A stretch of 64,000 bases of DNA from Prevotella sp. (GCA_017617615.1 JAFZVV010000010.1:1-64000); one strand, 5' to 3'; counted from the first letter of the stretch, positions 9,567-19,313 are shown. Numbers and translations are program-made. Notes: generated by a model from the sequence alone, not told the origin.

Positions 9567-9575
9567 GTAAAAATA

Positions 9576-10673
9576 TTACTTCACGCCCACGACTTGTGTG
9601 GGCGGCAGTTCCTGGTTCCGTCGTCGTGTCATAGTGACCACCGCCTGCGCCAGGTTGATGAATGCCTGTCCGGTGGCGGTATCGATGTTCACTGCTGCTG
9701 GCACCCCTTCGTCACCGCTCTCGCGGAGGCTCTGCACGAGGGGTATCTGTGCCAGCAAAGGTATTTTCATCTCCTCTGCCAGTTTTTTGCACCCCTCCTT
9801 ACCGAAGATATAGTATTTGTTTTCGGGCAATTCGGCGGGCGTAAACCATGCCATGTTCTCCACGAGTCCCAGAATGGGCACGTTCACCTTTTCGTTCTGA
9901 TACATGTCTATACCCTTGCGTGCGTCGGCGAGGGCCACGCTCTGCGGCGTACTCACGATTACCGCGCCGGTGATGGCCAGCGTCTGTAACAGCGTGAGGT
10001 GGATGTCGCTCGTTCCCGGTGGCGTATCGAGGATGAAATAATCGAGTTCTCCCCAGTTGGCATCGGCGATGAGCTGTTTCAGTGCGTTCGACGCCATGCC
10101 ACCTCTCCACAGCGTTGCCGTTTCGGGACTGACGAAGAAGCCTATGCTCAGCAGTTTCACGCCATACTTCTCTATGGGTTCGATGAGGTCGCGCCCGTCA
10201 ATGTTCACTGCATAGGGACGTGCCTCTTCCACCCCGAACATCTTGGGTGCCGATGGGCCGAAGATATCCGTGTCGAGGAGTCCTACCCGATACCCCAGTC
10301 GTGCGAGGGCGATGGCGAGGTTGACGGCCACCGTGCTCTTCCCCACTCCACCTTTTCCCGAACTTACTGCCACCACGTTCTTCACCTGTGGCAGCATCTT
10401 CCCCACCTCGGGACGGGGTTTCGACTTGAACTCCGTCGTGATTGTCACCTGCACGTCAGGACTCACATGGTAGTGTATGGCGGCCTCGGCAGCCTTGACG
10501 GTAGATTTAAGGAAGGGGTCGGTGTCGCGGGGAAAAATGAGCGAGAACGACACTTTCATGCCGTCGATACGCATGTTGTCGGCCAGCATCTCGCTCTCTA
10601 TCAAGCTCTTCTTCGTACCCGGATAGGAGACGGTGGCCAGCGCGTCTGTGATGAGTTTAGGATACAGTGTCAT
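9576..10673 (-). CDS. mrp: Mrp/ApbC-type iron-sulfur carrier ATPase
   Basis: P-loop ATPase of the Mrp/NBP35 class, a scaffold or carrier in Fe-S cluster delivery. The 365 residues contain an N-terminal MIP18/DUF59 domain (about 1-85) and the ATPase domain with a deviant Walker A SSGKGGVGKST at about 104-114, then LLDTDIFGPSAPKMFG. The usual CxxC of many Mrp proteins is not seen: after VENMAWFTP the sequence runs AELPENKYYIFGKEGCKK, with a single Cys. The ATG at 10673 overlaps the TGA of the HMA gene (ATGA), so the two are translationally coupled. Confidence 0.93.
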   Translation of the reverse strand: MTLYPKLITDALATVSYPGTKKSLIESEMLADNMRIDGMKVSFSLIFPRDTDPFLKSTVKAAEAAIHYHVSPDVQVTITTEFKSKPRPEVGKMLPQVKNVVAVSSGKGGVGKSTVAVNLAIALARLGYRVGLLDTDIFGPSAPKMFGVEEARPYAVNIDGRDLIEPIEKYGVKLLSIGFFVSPETATLWRGGMASNALKQLIADANWGELDYFILDTPPGTSDIHLTLLQTLAITGAVIVSTPQSVALADARKGIDMYQNEKVNVPILGLVENMAWFTPAELPENKYYIFGKEGCKKLAEEMKIPLLAQIPLVQSLRESGDEGVPAAVNIDTATGQAFINLAQAVVTMTRRRNQELPPTQVVGVK

Positions 10674-11017
10674 TCCTTGCAATCTCCCGAATCACCTTCT
10701 TTACACTCATGAGCCTCCTTCACGATGGTCTCACCCTCAGCGAGTATTCTTGCCGTGAATCCCGAGCCTTCGAAAGCGCTGATAATCTTCGCATCGGTGG
10801 TCTTCTTCGCGTCGTACTTGATGGTGACGGTCTGGTCTGCCACACTTGTCTCTATCGACTTGATGCCCTTGACGTCTTTCAATTGGGCTTTCACCCTGTT
10901 TTCACACCGTGGACAGTGCATCTGTGGAGTTGTCGTCAGCACAAGTGTGCGGATGTCTTTTGCAAACAACATGGTGGCCGACATCATTACCACCATGATC
11001 ATCAAAAGTCTTTTCAT
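10670..11017 (-). CDS. Secreted heavy-metal-associated (HMA) domain protein
   Basis: A 115-residue protein with a signal peptide (about 1-19, ending MLFAK) and one HMA ferredoxin-like fold carrying MHCPRC at about 33-38, which matches the MxCxxC metal-binding motif of copper chaperones. The C-terminal tail is acidic with two further Cys (HECKEGDSGDCKE). The protein should bind a soft metal such as Cu(I) in the periplasm. It is coupled to mrp through an ATGA overlap even though Mrp is cytosolic. Confidence 0.88.
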   Translation of the reverse strand: MKRLLMIMVVMMSATMLFAKDIRTLVLTTTPQMHCPRCENRVKAQLKDVKGIKSIETSVADQTVTIKYDAKKTTDAKIISAFEGSGFTARILAEGETIVKEAHECKEGDSGDCKE

Positions 11018-11041
11018 TTTTCAGTTTTATTGGTCTTTCGT

Positions 11042-11050
11042 GCAAAAGTA
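11042..11050 (-). promoter_or_regulatory. -7 box of HMA-mrp
   Basis: TACTTTTGC on the minus strand, 25 bases before the HMA start codon. The -33 element is not clear. Confidence 0.55.
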
Positions 11051-11237
11051 AGAAGAAAAAAGCAAATAACTGAATGAAAAAAGTAAAATCAACCTATTTG
11101 AAGGGAAAATCCTGTATTTGGAGTTTGGGGAGAATTAATTGTATTGCATATGAGTCCTTTGCTCCCAACAGTTTTTGTCGGGACATGAGTTCTTGTAGTG
11201 TCGGTTTTAAAGCTGAAAAAACAAATATCCCCGTTTC

Positions 11238-11270
11238 TTTGGTTTTTTGCTCATCATGTACTATTTTTGC
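11238..11270 (+). promoter_or_regulatory. Promoter of the AXE1-type esterase
   Basis: TTTG at 11238-11241 and TATTTTTGC at 11262-11270, 20 bases apart, 28 bases before the ATG at 11298. The stretch 11051-11237 before it holds no gene that I can support. Confidence 0.7.
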
Positions 11271-11297
11271 ACGATAGAAAACTACTTGAAAATAAAC

Positions 11298-12593
11298 ATG
11301 ATGTTAAACAAATCATTTATTCTACTTGCCCTGTTGCTCTGTGCCATGACAGCCAATGCGGAGAACTACCCCTATCGGAGTGATTATCTCTGGGTGACCG
11401 TGCCCGACCATCCCGACTGGGTATACCAGACTGGTGAGGAAGCCCATGTGGAGATACAGTTCTACAAATATGGTATTCCCCGCGAAGGAGAATTGGAGTA
11501 CAGCATCGGCACCGACCTGTTGCCCTACGACAAGAGCGGGCGCTGCAGACTGAAAAACGGCCGTGCCACCATCAACATGGGAACCTGTCGCACCCCCGGA
11601 TTCCGTGACCTCCGTCTCACCCTGAAACTCGACGGGACTACCTACCGCCATCATGTGAAGGTGGGATTCTCGCCCGAGCAGATACGTCCATTTACCAAGG
11701 AGCCCGAAGACTTCAGGTCGTTCTGGGAAAAACAGGTCGCCGACAATGCCAAGACCCCACTGCACTATACCAAGGAATATGTGCCTGAAATGTCGGATGA
11801 AGTGGAAGACGTATGGTTGGTGAAACTACATACCGACAGCCGCCACCACCTATACGGCTATCTGCTAGTCCCGAAGGGCTGCACTCCCGGAAGTTGCCCT
11901 GTGGTGTTCACCCCGCCCGGAGCAGGGGTGAAGACCATCAAGGAGGTGACGTCACGCCGTTACTACCAAGAGAATGGCATGATACGTTTCGTCACGGAAA
12001 TCCATGGCCTGCGCCCCACCCTCGATGAGAGTGACTTCGAGGACCTCCGTTCTGCCTTCAGCAATTACCTTGAAATGGGTCTTGACTCGCGTGAGCGGTA
12101 TTACATGCACCATGTTTACCTGGGACTGGTGAAATGCATCGACTTCCTCACCTCGCTCCCCGAATGGGATGGGAAAAACGTGGCCGTGATGGGTGGCAGT
12201 CAAGGTGGTGCGCTGAGCCTGATAGCAGCCAGCCTCGACCCCCGTGTGACGCTCTGCGTGGCCAACCATCCCGCCCTGAGCGATATGGCTGCAGGGAGTG
12301 CCGGCCTCACCAGCGGCTATCCCCATTTCAAAGCCGAGCAAGGCATATATACCGATGCCAATGTACGCACGATGGCATATTATGACGTGGTGAATTTCGC
12401 CCGTTACGTGACCTGTCCCACCTTTCTCACCTGGGGGTTCAACGACGACACCTGTCCGCCAACCACCTCGTATGCGGTGTGGAACACGCTGAACTGTGAG
12501 AAAGAGAAACTGGTGACACCCATCAACGAGCACTGGACATCGGATGCAACGAACAGGCTCCAGATGGAATGGATAAAGGCGAGGCTCAAATAG
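11298..12593 (+). CDS. Secreted acetylxylan esterase/cephalosporin-C deacetylase-like hydrolase
   Basis: Alpha/beta-hydrolase of the AXE1 family (CE7-like), expected to remove acetyl groups from xylan or related glycans. The 431 residues have a signal peptide (about 1-20, ALLLCAMTANAE), an N-terminal beta-rich domain (about 25-120) and the hydrolase domain. The triad is visible: Ser301 in GGSQGG, Asp383 in GFNDDTCPP and His412 in NEHWT. The ATG at 11298 fits the promoter and signal peptide. It stands alone and converges on trmB; no other carbohydrate gene is adjacent, so the natural substrate is open. Confidence 0.9.
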   Translation: MMLNKSFILLALLLCAMTANAENYPYRSDYLWVTVPDHPDWVYQTGEEAHVEIQFYKYGIPREGELEYSIGTDLLPYDKSGRCRLKNGRATINMGTCRTPGFRDLRLTLKLDGTTYRHHVKVGFSPEQIRPFTKEPEDFRSFWEKQVADNAKTPLHYTKEYVPEMSDEVEDVWLVKLHTDSRHHLYGYLLVPKGCTPGSCPVVFTPPGAGVKTIKEVTSRRYYQENGMIRFVTEIHGLRPTLDESDFEDLRSAFSNYLEMGLDSRERYYMHHVYLGLVKCIDFLTSLPEWDGKNVAVMGGSQGGALSLIAASLDPRVTLCVANHPALSDMAAGSAGLTSGYPHFKAEQGIYTDANVRTMAYYDVVNFARYVTCPTFLTWGFNDDTCPPTTSYAVWNTLNCEKEKLVTPINEHWTSDATNRLQMEWIKARLK

Positions 12594-12669
12594 CCCCGCC
12601 TTATGTTTTGGGTTTGCGATTTATGGCTGCAACGATGTTGCAGCAAAGGGGACTGGGACATATGCCCCT

Positions 12670-12931
12670 ACCCTGCCTTTTCTTGATTTTGAAACTACTG
12701 CGCTTGTACGTTACCCAGCCTTTTCTTGGTTTTTGAAACTACTGCGCTTGTACGTTACCCTGCCTTTTCTTGATTTTTGAAACTACTGCGCTTGTATTTA
12801 CCCTGCCTTTTCTTGGTTTTTGAAACGGCTAAGCTTGTACTTATCTTGCCATCACTTGCTTTTCTCGAGGCTGCTGCGCTTGTACTTATCCTGCCATCAC
12901 TTGCTTTTCTCGAGACTGCTGCGCTTGTCGC
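12670..12931. repeat. Tandem 43-45 bp repeats derived from the trmB 3' end
   Basis: Six tandem copies: 12670-12712, 12713-12756, 12757-12799, 12800-12842, 12843-12887 and 12888-about 12931. The last copy contains the stop codon and final codons of trmB. Copies 1-3 are nearly identical, copies 5 and 6 are nearly identical, and copy 4 is intermediate. There are no unique spacers, so this is not a CRISPR array. It looks like repeated duplication of the gene end into the intergenic region. Confidence 0.9.
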
Positions 12932-13667
12932 GCCTGTAACTGCGGTAATCGTCGAGCGGAATCTCTACGTCGGGTTCCAGCAACTCGCCCATATGCGGCA
13001 ACTCGAACTTGATGTACTTGATATTGAGGCCCCGTTCTATCCACATGTTCTCGTAATAAGTATGGATAGACAAGATATGCGCTGTCTGTGGGTCGAGCAG
13101 GTCGGCATGGTAAAGGTCATCGGTGGCGAAGCGCACGGGCAATTGGTTTTTCTCCACGAGCAGCGAGGTGTAAGTGAAGAGGAAGTTGGAGTCGGTCTTC
13201 AGATGCACGATACCCCTGTCGGTAAGAAACCTGCGGTATCTCTCCAGAAAGTATGAACTGGTGAGCCTTTTTCTGGGATTTTTCATCTGCGGATCGCTGA
13301 AGGTGAGCCATATCTCCTGCACCTCGTCGGCAGCGAAGAACTTGTCGATGATTTCGATGTTCGTGCGCAGGAAAGCCACGTTGCCGAGCTGTTCCTTCAG
13401 CGCCTGTGTGGCACCCGTCCACATCCTCGCACCCTTGATGTCCACACCGATGAAATTGATATCGGGAAACATCCGCGCCAGTTCTACCGTGTATTCCCCT
13501 TTCCCGCATCCCAGTTCAAGGATGATGGGATGCTGATTGTGGAAATACTCCTCCCGCCAATGGCCCTTGAGGTGGAAATCAGCATGTTCCAGTGCCGAAT
13601 AAGGGCACTGGAACACGTTCTCATAGGTTTCCATGTCGGCGAACTTCGCCAGTTTTCCTTTGCTCAT
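12897..13667 (-). CDS. trmB: tRNA (guanine-N7-)-methyltransferase
   Basis: SAM-dependent enzyme that makes m7G46 in tRNA variable loops. The 256 residues carry the class I methyltransferase motif [11 protein letters not shown] at about 49-59, [15 protein letters not shown], and [16 protein letters not shown] of the TrmB family. The basic tail ([13 protein letters not shown]) is encoded by the last unit of the downstream tandem repeat. The ATG at 13667 overlaps the ilvE TGA (ATGA), so the two genes are coupled. Confidence 0.94.
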   Translation of the reverse strand: MSKGKLAKFADMETYENVFQCPYSALEHADFHLKGHWREEYFHNQHPIILELGCGKGEYTVELARMFPDINFIGVDIKGARMWTGATQALKEQLGNVAFLRTNIEIIDKFFAADEVQEIWLTFSDPQMKNPRKRLTSSYFLERYRRFLTDRGIVHLKTDSNFLFTYTSLLVEKNQLPVRFATDDLYHADLLDPQTAHILSIHTYYENMWIERGLNIKYIKFELPHMGELLEPDVEIPLDDYRSYRRDKRSSLEKSK

Positions 13668-14686
13668 TCAATGATGACTTTAGTCCAGCCGTGCTTGTCC
13701 TCTACTGTACCATACTGTATGCCACGCAATGTGTCGTATAGTTTCTTCGAGATGGGACCGGGCTGACCGTCCTTGCTGAACGTGAAGCGCTCGCCGGTGT
13801 CAAGGTCGTCGATATACGAAATGGGGCTGATGACGGCTGCAGTACCGCAGGCGCCTGCCTCCTCGAACGTGGCCAGCTCTTCCTCGGGAATGGGCCTGCG
13901 TTCCACCTTCATGCCGAAGTCCTCTGCCAGTTGCATAAGGCTCTTGTTGGTGATGCTGGGGAGGATTGACGTCGACTTCGGTGTGACGTAGGTATTGTCC
14001 TTGATGCCGAAGAAGTTGGCAGCGCCACACTCATCCATGTATTTCTTTTCCTTTGCATCGAGATAGAACTCGCAGGCATAGCCTTTCTCATGTGCCAGAT
14101 TATTGGCAAAGAGCGATGCAGCATAGTTTCCGCCCACCTTGTACTTACCCGTACCAAGGGGTGCCGAACGGTCGTAGTCACGGATAATGACATAGGGATT
14201 GGTAGAGAAGCCACCCTTGAAATACGGTCCCACGGGGGTGACGAAAATCAGGAAGAGGTATTCGCTGGCGGGGTGCACACCCACCTGGGCGCTGGTTCCG
14301 ATGAGCAGCGGACGGATATAGAGCGTGGCACCGCTCTCATAGGTGGGGATATATTCCTGGTTGAGTTTCACCACCTTCTCCACCATCTCCTCGAAGAGTG
14401 GCGTGGGCACTTCGGGCATCATGATACCACGGCATGTGCTCTGGAGTCGGGCGGCATTCTCGTCCATCCTGAAAACCCGCACCTTACCGTCGGGACACCG
14501 ATAGGCTTTCAGTCCCTCGAAAGCCTCTTGTCCGTAGTGCAGGCTGGTGGCAGCCATGTGGAGTTTCAGATACTCGTCGGAGCAGATTTCAATCTCGCCC
14601 CATTTGCCATCACGATAGTAGCATCTCACATTGTAGTCGGTGGGCATATACCCAAACGACAACTTTGCCCAATCTAAGTTTTTCAT
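13664..14686 (-). CDS. ilvE: Branched-chain amino acid aminotransferase
   Basis: PLP enzyme interconverting Leu, Ile and Val with their 2-oxo acids. The 340 residues belong to fold type IV, with the larger eukaryote-like BCAT layout: [16 protein letters not shown] at about 48-63, the PLP lysine at about 183 in [12 protein letters not shown], and [13 protein letters not shown] near the C-terminus. The ATG at 14686 (MKNLDWAKL) follows a -7 box; an in-frame ATG at 14707 would lie almost on that box. First gene of the ilvE-trmB unit. Confidence 0.94.
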   Translation of the reverse strand: MKNLDWAKLSFGYMPTDYNVRCYYRDGKWGEIEICSDEYLKLHMAATSLHYGQEAFEGLKAYRCPDGKVRVFRMDENAARLQSTCRGIMMPEVPTPLFEEMVEKVVKLNQEYIPTYESGATLYIRPLLIGTSAQVGVHPASEYLFLIFVTPVGPYFKGGFSTNPYVIIRDYDRSAPLGTGKYKVGGNYAASLFANNLAHEKGYACEFYLDAKEKKYMDECGAANFFGIKDNTYVTPKSTSILPSITNKSLMQLAEDFGMKVERRPIPEEELATFEEAGACGTAAVISPISYIDDLDTGERFTFSKDGQPGPISKKLYDTLRGIQYGTVEDKHGWTKVIIE

Positions 14687-14713
14687 TTTTTCCTGTTTTG
14701 GTTTCAACTATGG

Positions 14714-14722
14714 GCAAAGGTA
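14714..14722 (-). promoter_or_regulatory. -7 box of ilvE-trmB
   Basis: TACCTTTGC on the minus strand, 27 bases before the ilvE ATG at 14686. It supports the shorter start. The rest of 14723-14915 shows no gene. Confidence 0.6.
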
Positions 14723-14915
14723 GTGATTATTTCGCAATAATGGCATCCTGAGGGGAAAAAAGTTTTTCCACGCCCCGTTTTTCCCTCAAAAGGCTACCGC
14801 TTCTTCCCATTCTGGATATACACGCCCTTAACATGTTAGAGAAAGAGTCTATCACTCCATGAACGACTTCTTCACATAAAAAGGACATACGCTGCCCTTT
14901 TTTCTTTTTTTTTAT

Positions 14916-14924
14916 TATTTTTGC
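14916..14924 (+). promoter_or_regulatory. -7 box of mtn-luxS
   Basis: TATTTTTGC after a T-run, 80 bases before the mtn ATG at 15005. The -33 element is weak. I saw no SAM or SAH riboswitch structure in the leader. Confidence 0.55.
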
Positions 14925-15004
14925 AAAGTCATAATATGAACGTGAGGTGTCATTGCTTGCTTAATGACTTTTTTAACTAACATCCACTTAACCCAACCAC
15001 AACA

Positions 15005-15688
15005 ATGAAAATCGGAATCATCATCGCCATGGAGAAGGAGCTGACGCAGTTGCGCCAACTACTTAGCGACCCACAAGAAGAGCATCATCATGGGAAGGAT
15101 TTCCATATCGGCAAGATAGGACATCACGACGTAGTGATGCAGCAGTGCGGCATCGGCAAGGTGAACGCTGCCTCAGGAGTCACAGAGATGTTGCTCACCT
15201 ACCAGCCCGACATCGTCCTCTCGACAGGCTGCGCCGGAGGCGCCGATACAGCGCTGAACATCACTGACGTGGTGGTAGGCACCCACTACGCTTATCACGA
15301 CGTGTATTGCGGCAGCGAGGTGGAGTATGGACAGTTCGTGGGCATGCCCGCCACCTTCCCCGCCGACGAGAAATTGCTGGAAAAAGCCCTGAGTCTGGAC
15401 TGTGGCACAAAGGTGCATGGCGGACTGATGGTGGGCGGCGACTGGTTTGTGGACAGCCGCGAGAAGATGCGTGAGATATTAGGACATTTCCCCGATGCCA
15501 AGGCGGTAGACATGGAGAGCTGTGCCATTGCTCAGGTGTGCTGGCTCTACCAAGTGCCCTACCTGTCGTTCCGCATCATCAGTGACGTGCCGTTGAGCGA
15601 CCACAAAGCCTCACAGTATTTTGACTTCTGGAGCAGAATGGCAGAAGGCTCGTTCGAAGTCACCAAGTCGTTCATTGAGACCTTATGA
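15005..15688 (+). CDS. mtnN: 5'-methylthioadenosine/S-adenosylhomocysteine nucleosidase
   Basis: Hydrolyses SAH and MTA to adenine plus S-ribosylhomocysteine or methylthioribose. The 227 residues begin MKIGIIIAMEKE with the conserved catalytic-site Glu12. VDMESCAIAQV carries the ribose-binding Glu, and RIISDVPL the catalytic Asp. luxS follows 114 bases downstream on the same strand and uses its product, so the pair makes up the two-step SAH recycling route that yields the AI-2 precursor DPD. Confidence 0.95.
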   Translation: MKIGIIIAMEKELTQLRQLLSDPQEEHHHGKDFHIGKIGHHDVVMQQCGIGKVNAASGVTEMLLTYQPDIVLSTGCAGGADTALNITDVVVGTHYAYHDVYCGSEVEYGQFVGMPATFPADEKLLEKALSLDCGTKVHGGLMVGGDWFVDSREKMREILGHFPDAKAVDMESCAIAQVCWLYQVPYLSFRIISDVPLSDHKASQYFDFWSRMAEGSFEVTKSFIETL

Positions 15689-15802
15689 TATTGAAAGAAA
15701 GCTGAAGAGACAACAGTTCAATTTGTTCGACATTTTCATAGATTTCAGGCCCTTATCATTATACTTTTCAAACAAAATGAAAACGAAAACGGAAACCTAT
15801 AT

Positions 15803-16279
15803 ATGGAAAAGATACCCAGTTTTACCATCGACCATACCCTTTTGAAGCGGGGAATTTATGTATCGCGGAAGGACGTGATTGGCGGGAGCGTGGTGACCAC
15901 GTTTGACATCCGCATGAAGGAGCCTAACCGTGAGCCTGCGCTTCATCCCGGTGCCTTGCACACCATCGAGCATCTCGCCGCCACCTACTTGCGCAACGAC
16001 TCGGAGTGGAAAGACCGCATCGTGTATTGGGGTCCCATGGGCTGCCTCACCGGCAACTACCTGCTGTTGGCAGGTGACTACACTCCCCACGACATCGTAG
16101 AACTGATGCGCCGCACATTCCGTTTTGTGAGCGAGTTTGAGGGCGAGGTGCCTGGAGCCGCTGCCCGCGACTGTGGCAACTGGCTCTTGCACGACCTGCC
16201 AATGGCCCGTTGGGAGTCAAGAAAATTCCTCACCGAAGTGCTTGACAACATCGGTGAGGAAAATATGATTTATCCGTAA
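15803..16279 (+). CDS. luxS: S-ribosylhomocysteine lyase, AI-2 synthase
   Basis: Cleaves S-ribosylhomocysteine to homocysteine and DPD, the precursor of autoinducer 2. The 158 residues show the metal-binding HTIEH (His53, Glu56, His57), Cys81 in GPMGCLTG, matching the catalytic cysteine, and the third metal ligand Cys124 in ARDCGNW. Length is normal. It follows mtn and converges on typA with only 43 bases between the stop codons. Confidence 0.96.
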   Translation: MEKIPSFTIDHTLLKRGIYVSRKDVIGGSVVTTFDIRMKEPNREPALHPGALHTIEHLAATYLRNDSEWKDRIVYWGPMGCLTGNYLLLAGDYTPHDIVELMRRTFRFVSEFEGEVPGAAARDCGNWLLHDLPMARWESRKFLTEVLDNIGEENMIYP

Positions 16280-16298
16280 GAGGAATAAATTTAAAGCC

Positions 16299-16313
16299 CA
16301 GTTAAAGGGACAT
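16299..16313 (-). repeat. Intergenic TGTCCCTTTAACT motif
   Basis: Minus-strand copy of the motif found at 9451, 9541 and 57632. Again it lies between convergent genes (luxS and typA). Confidence 0.45.
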
Positions 16314-16322
16314 CTGCAAGGC

Positions 16323-18125
16323 TTATTCCTTCTGGCTGCGCTTGCGGTCGTTGTGGTCGAGGATGCTCTTGCGCATGCGGATGCTCTTGGGTGTGACTTC
16401 CACAAGTTCGTCGCCCTTGATGTATTCGAGGCATTCCTCGAGGCTCATCACCACCTTGGGAATAATGCGTGCCTTCTCGTCGCTGCCACTTGCCCTCACG
16501 TTGGTGAGCTGCTTGGCCTTGGTCACGTTGATGACCAAGTCGTTGTCGTGCACATGCTCTCCCACCACCTGTCCGGCATAGACCTCCTCACCCGGGTCGA
16601 TGAAGAACTTGCCTCGGTCCTGCAACTTGTCGATGGAATAGGCAAAGGCAGTACCCGTCTCCATGGCAATCATCGAACCGTTGACCCTGCGCGAAATCTC
16701 GCCCTTGAACGGCTGATACTCCTTGAAGCGATGCGCCATGATGGCCTCGCCCTGACTGGCAGTGAGCACGTTGGTACGTAGTCCGATAATACCCCTCGAC
16801 GGGATGTCGAACTCGATATTCACCCTGTCGCCTTGGGTTTCCATGGACGTGACCTCGCCCTTGCGGCGTGTCACCATGTCAATCATCTTGCTCGACGACT
16901 CCTCGGGCACGTTGATGGTAAGTTCCTCTATCGGCTCACAACGCACGCCGTCGATTTCCTTGTAGATGACCTGCGGCTGTCCTACCTGCAGTTCATAGCC
17001 CTCACGCCGCATAGTCTCGATGAGCACGGAGAGATGTAGCACACCCCTGCCACTCACAATCCAGCGGTCGGTGTTGCCGTCGAACTCCTCTACCTTGAGT
17101 GCGAGGTTTTTCTCCAGTTCCTTCTGCAGGCGGTCGTTGATGTGCCGCGACGTACACCACTTGCCCTCACGTCCGAAGAACGGAGAGTCATTGATGGTGA
17201 AAAGCATGCTCATCGTTGGTTCGTCGATGGAGATAGGCGGCAGTGGGTCGGGGTTCTCAAAGTCGCAGATGGTATCGCCAATCTCGAATTTCTCAAGACC
17301 GATAATGGCACAGATGTCGCCACTCCCCACCTGTTGTGTACGCACGTGTCCCATTCCCTCGAAGGTGTGCAGTTCCTTGATCTTCGTCTTTTCCATCGAC
17401 CCGTCACGGTGGGCAATGCAAACGTTCATGCCCTCGGTGAGCGTTCCCCGGTGCACACGTCCCACAGCGATGCGCCCGGTATAGTTGGAATAGTCGAGCG
17501 AGGTGATGAGCATCTGGGGTGTTCCTTCGATATACTGCGGGGCAGGGATAACCTCTACGATTTTGTCGAGCAGGTAGGTGATGTCGCTGGTGGGCGTGTT
17601 GTAGTCCTCGCCCATCCATCCATTCTTCGCACTGCCATAGACCACAGGGAAATCGAGCTGGTCTTCGGTGGCATTGAGCGAGAACATCAGGTCAAAGACC
17701 ATCTCATAGACTTCCTCAGGGCGGCAGTTGGGCTTGTCGACCTTGTTGACCACGACGATAGGCTTCAGTCCTATCTGCAGTGCCTTCTGGAGCACGAAAC
17801 GCGTCTGTGGCATCGGCCCCTCGAAAGCATCGACGAGCAGGAGACAGCCGTCGGCCATATTGAGCACACGCTCCACCTCTCCTCCGAAGTCGGAGTGTCC
17901 CGGAGTGTCTATGATATTGATTTTCACGCCTTTATAATTGATTGAGACGTTTTTCGAAAGAATTGTTATCCCTCGTTCCCTTTCCAGGTCATTGCTGTCG
18001 AGCACTTGATTACCGATTTCTTTTCCCTCACGGAAAAGATTTCCAGCCAGCATCATCTTGTCTACAAGCGTCGTCTTTCCGTGGTCGACATGGGCAATGA
18101 TGGCGATGTTTCTGATGTCTTGCAT
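16323..18125 (-). CDS. typA: Ribosome-associated GTPase TypA/BipA
   Basis: Translation-factor-like GTPase that acts on the ribosome, in late 50S assembly and stress or cold adaptation in E. coli. The 600 residues have the G1 loop [10 protein letters not shown] at about 11-20, switch [20 protein letters not shown], and the C-terminal domain typical of BipA ([27 protein letters not shown] within about 430-460). Full length, single gene, with its promoter about 90 bases upstream. Confidence 0.96.
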   Translation of the reverse strand: MQDIRNIAIIAHVDHGKTTLVDKMMLAGNLFREGKEIGNQVLDSNDLERERGITILSKNVSINYKGVKINIIDTPGHSDFGGEVERVLNMADGCLLLVDAFEGPMPQTRFVLQKALQIGLKPIVVVNKVDKPNCRPEEVYEMVFDLMFSLNATEDQLDFPVVYGSAKNGWMGEDYNTPTSDITYLLDKIVEVIPAPQYIEGTPQMLITSLDYSNYTGRIAVGRVHRGTLTEGMNVCIAHRDGSMEKTKIKELHTFEGMGHVRTQQVGSGDICAIIGLEKFEIGDTICDFENPDPLPPISIDEPTMSMLFTINDSPFFGREGKWCTSRHINDRLQKELEKNLALKVEEFDGNTDRWIVSGRGVLHLSVLIETMRREGYELQVGQPQVIYKEIDGVRCEPIEELTINVPEESSSKMIDMVTRRKGEVTSMETQGDRVNIEFDIPSRGIIGLRTNVLTASQGEAIMAHRFKEYQPFKGEISRRVNGSMIAMETGTAFAYSIDKLQDRGKFFIDPGEEVYAGQVVGEHVHDNDLVINVTKAKQLTNVRASGSDEKARIIPKVVMSLEECLEYIKGDELVEVTPKSIRMRKSILDHNDRKRSQKE

Positions 18126-18211
18126 GTTGTCTTACCTTAAAAAATCATAGCTTTGCAAGGGTTACGCAAAGCATGTCATACCTTATAAAAAGAATAATTC
18201 TAGAATCGGCT

Positions 18212-18220
18212 GCAAAATTA
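18212..18220 (-). promoter_or_regulatory. -7 box of typA
   Basis: TAATTTTGC on the minus strand, 87 bases before the typA ATG, leaving a leader of about 80 nt. Confidence 0.5.
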
Positions 18221-18435
18221 CAAAGAATCCATGTAACTAAAGAAGGAATCGACTCAAAAATCTACTTTTTGGGAAAAACACCAACAAACACCAACATGCC
18301 ATAGTATGTTTCCTGACCGCGCGGAAACGCTTCATCCTGGAAAAAGGGATGCGCGGAAATCTGCCAAAGCCCTTTCCAACGCCCGCCTTAACATAAATTA
18401 ACTTACATAAAACCCAATAAGAATACAGAAATGCC
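18221..18435. other. Intergenic region with paired GCGCGGAAA boxes
   Basis: The gap between the divergent typA and SH3b genes has no supported gene. It contains two direct GCGCGGAAA boxes (18319-18327 and 18351-18359) 32 bases apart. The first is also the right half of an inverted repeat (GTTTCC at 18308-18313 with GGAAAC at 18323-18328). The layout suggests a protein-binding region, but this is inference. Confidence 0.4.
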
Positions 18436-18444
18436 TATCTTTGC
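18436..18444 (+). promoter_or_regulatory. -7 box of the SH3b protein gene
   Basis: TATCTTTGC, 105 bases before the ATG at 18550, giving a leader of about 100 nt. Confidence 0.5.
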
Positions 18445-18549
18445 AATATACCATAACGAATACAGGGAAAGTCTGTCTGCCATATCATCAGGGCACGACT
18501 CCATGCCATTGTATCGTTCATCCATTTGTCTAACCAATCTTACAACAAC

Positions 18550-19059
18550 ATGAAACTAAAATCATTCATTACCACGCTAATCATGCTTTTCTGTGTAGTA
18601 TTCACTGCATCAGCTACTGGAATCACCCGTGAAGACACCAACGAGGTGTTGGAAACAAACGGTGTGTATACCATCATCATCACCGGCAACAGCGTCATCG
18701 GCCGCGACGGTCCTGCAGGCTACGACACTGGCGTAAGGTTCTACAAAGGCCAGAAACTCACCTGCTACGGCATGGACGGTTCATGGTACAAAGTGAAATA
18801 CGGCAATGGCGTGCGCTGGGTATCGTCGAGCTATGCCACTCCGGTGAAAGCAACCCCAAAAGCTCCCGTAGTGACCAACTATGTAGTGATTACCGGCAAC
18901 AGTGTCATCGGTCGCAAGTCGCCTGCCGGTGCCGACAGCGGTGTGCGATTCAACAAAGGCCAGCGCCTGCCCTATTTGGGCTATAGTGGCTCATGGCTGA
19001 AGGTGAACTACAAAGGCCGTGTGCTTTGGGTTTCCGACTCCTATGGTTATATCCAGTAG
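18550..19059 (+). CDS. Secreted protein with two bacterial SH3 domains
   Basis: A 169-residue exported protein: signal peptide (about 1-22, ending TASAT), then two tandem SH3b-like repeats (about 38-98 and 109-169). The repeats share ITGNSVIGR, GVRFxKGQ and GSWxKVxY. Such domains usually bind peptidoglycan or cell-wall peptides; no catalytic domain is attached. The ATG at 18550 was chosen over an upstream in-frame TTG because it gives the signal peptide directly. A strong terminator follows at 19094-19126. Function unknown. Confidence 0.85.
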   Translation: MKLKSFITTLIMLFCVVFTASATGITREDTNEVLETNGVYTIIITGNSVIGRDGPAGYDTGVRFYKGQKLTCYGMDGSWYKVKYGNGVRWVSSSYATPVKATPKAPVVTNYVVITGNSVIGRKSPAGADSGVRFNKGQRLPYLGYSGSWLKVNYKGRVLWVSDSYGYIQ

Positions 19060-19093
19060 GCTTTTTATCATACACAGCCAATACCAACGCCTG

Positions 19094-19131
19094 TCGTGGC
19101 CATGAGGAAAAGACTCATGGCCACGATGCTT
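19094..19131 (+). terminator. Terminator after the SH3b gene
   Basis: A 13-bp perfect stem (TCGTGGCCATGAG with CTCATGGCCACGA, 19094-19126), 7-base loop, followed by TGCTTTT. Confidence 0.8.
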
Positions 19132-19313
19132 TTCATGCCACTTTGCGCTCTACTTGAACGACAATCAGACATACGCCCGTTTCATGTCCCTATCCCTCCC
19201 ATTCCGTTAGTTGTACGGATGAATTGTTTTCCGAAAAAAACAAAAGCGATGACAAGATTTGTTAAATTATTCCAATAAAAGGGACTATTCTAAACATTGT
19301 CGCATAAAATTGT

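Noticed and set aside
11074..11277. A 67-codon frame upstream of the esterase
   Set aside because: It overlaps the esterase promoter, has no family resemblance and shows Ser/Cys-rich random composition.
12670..12931. CRISPR array
   Set aside because: Units are contiguous with no unique spacers and no cas genes are present.
14925..15004. SAM or SAH riboswitch before mtn
   Set aside because: No conserved core or paired elements of these classes are visible in the leader of about 80 nt.
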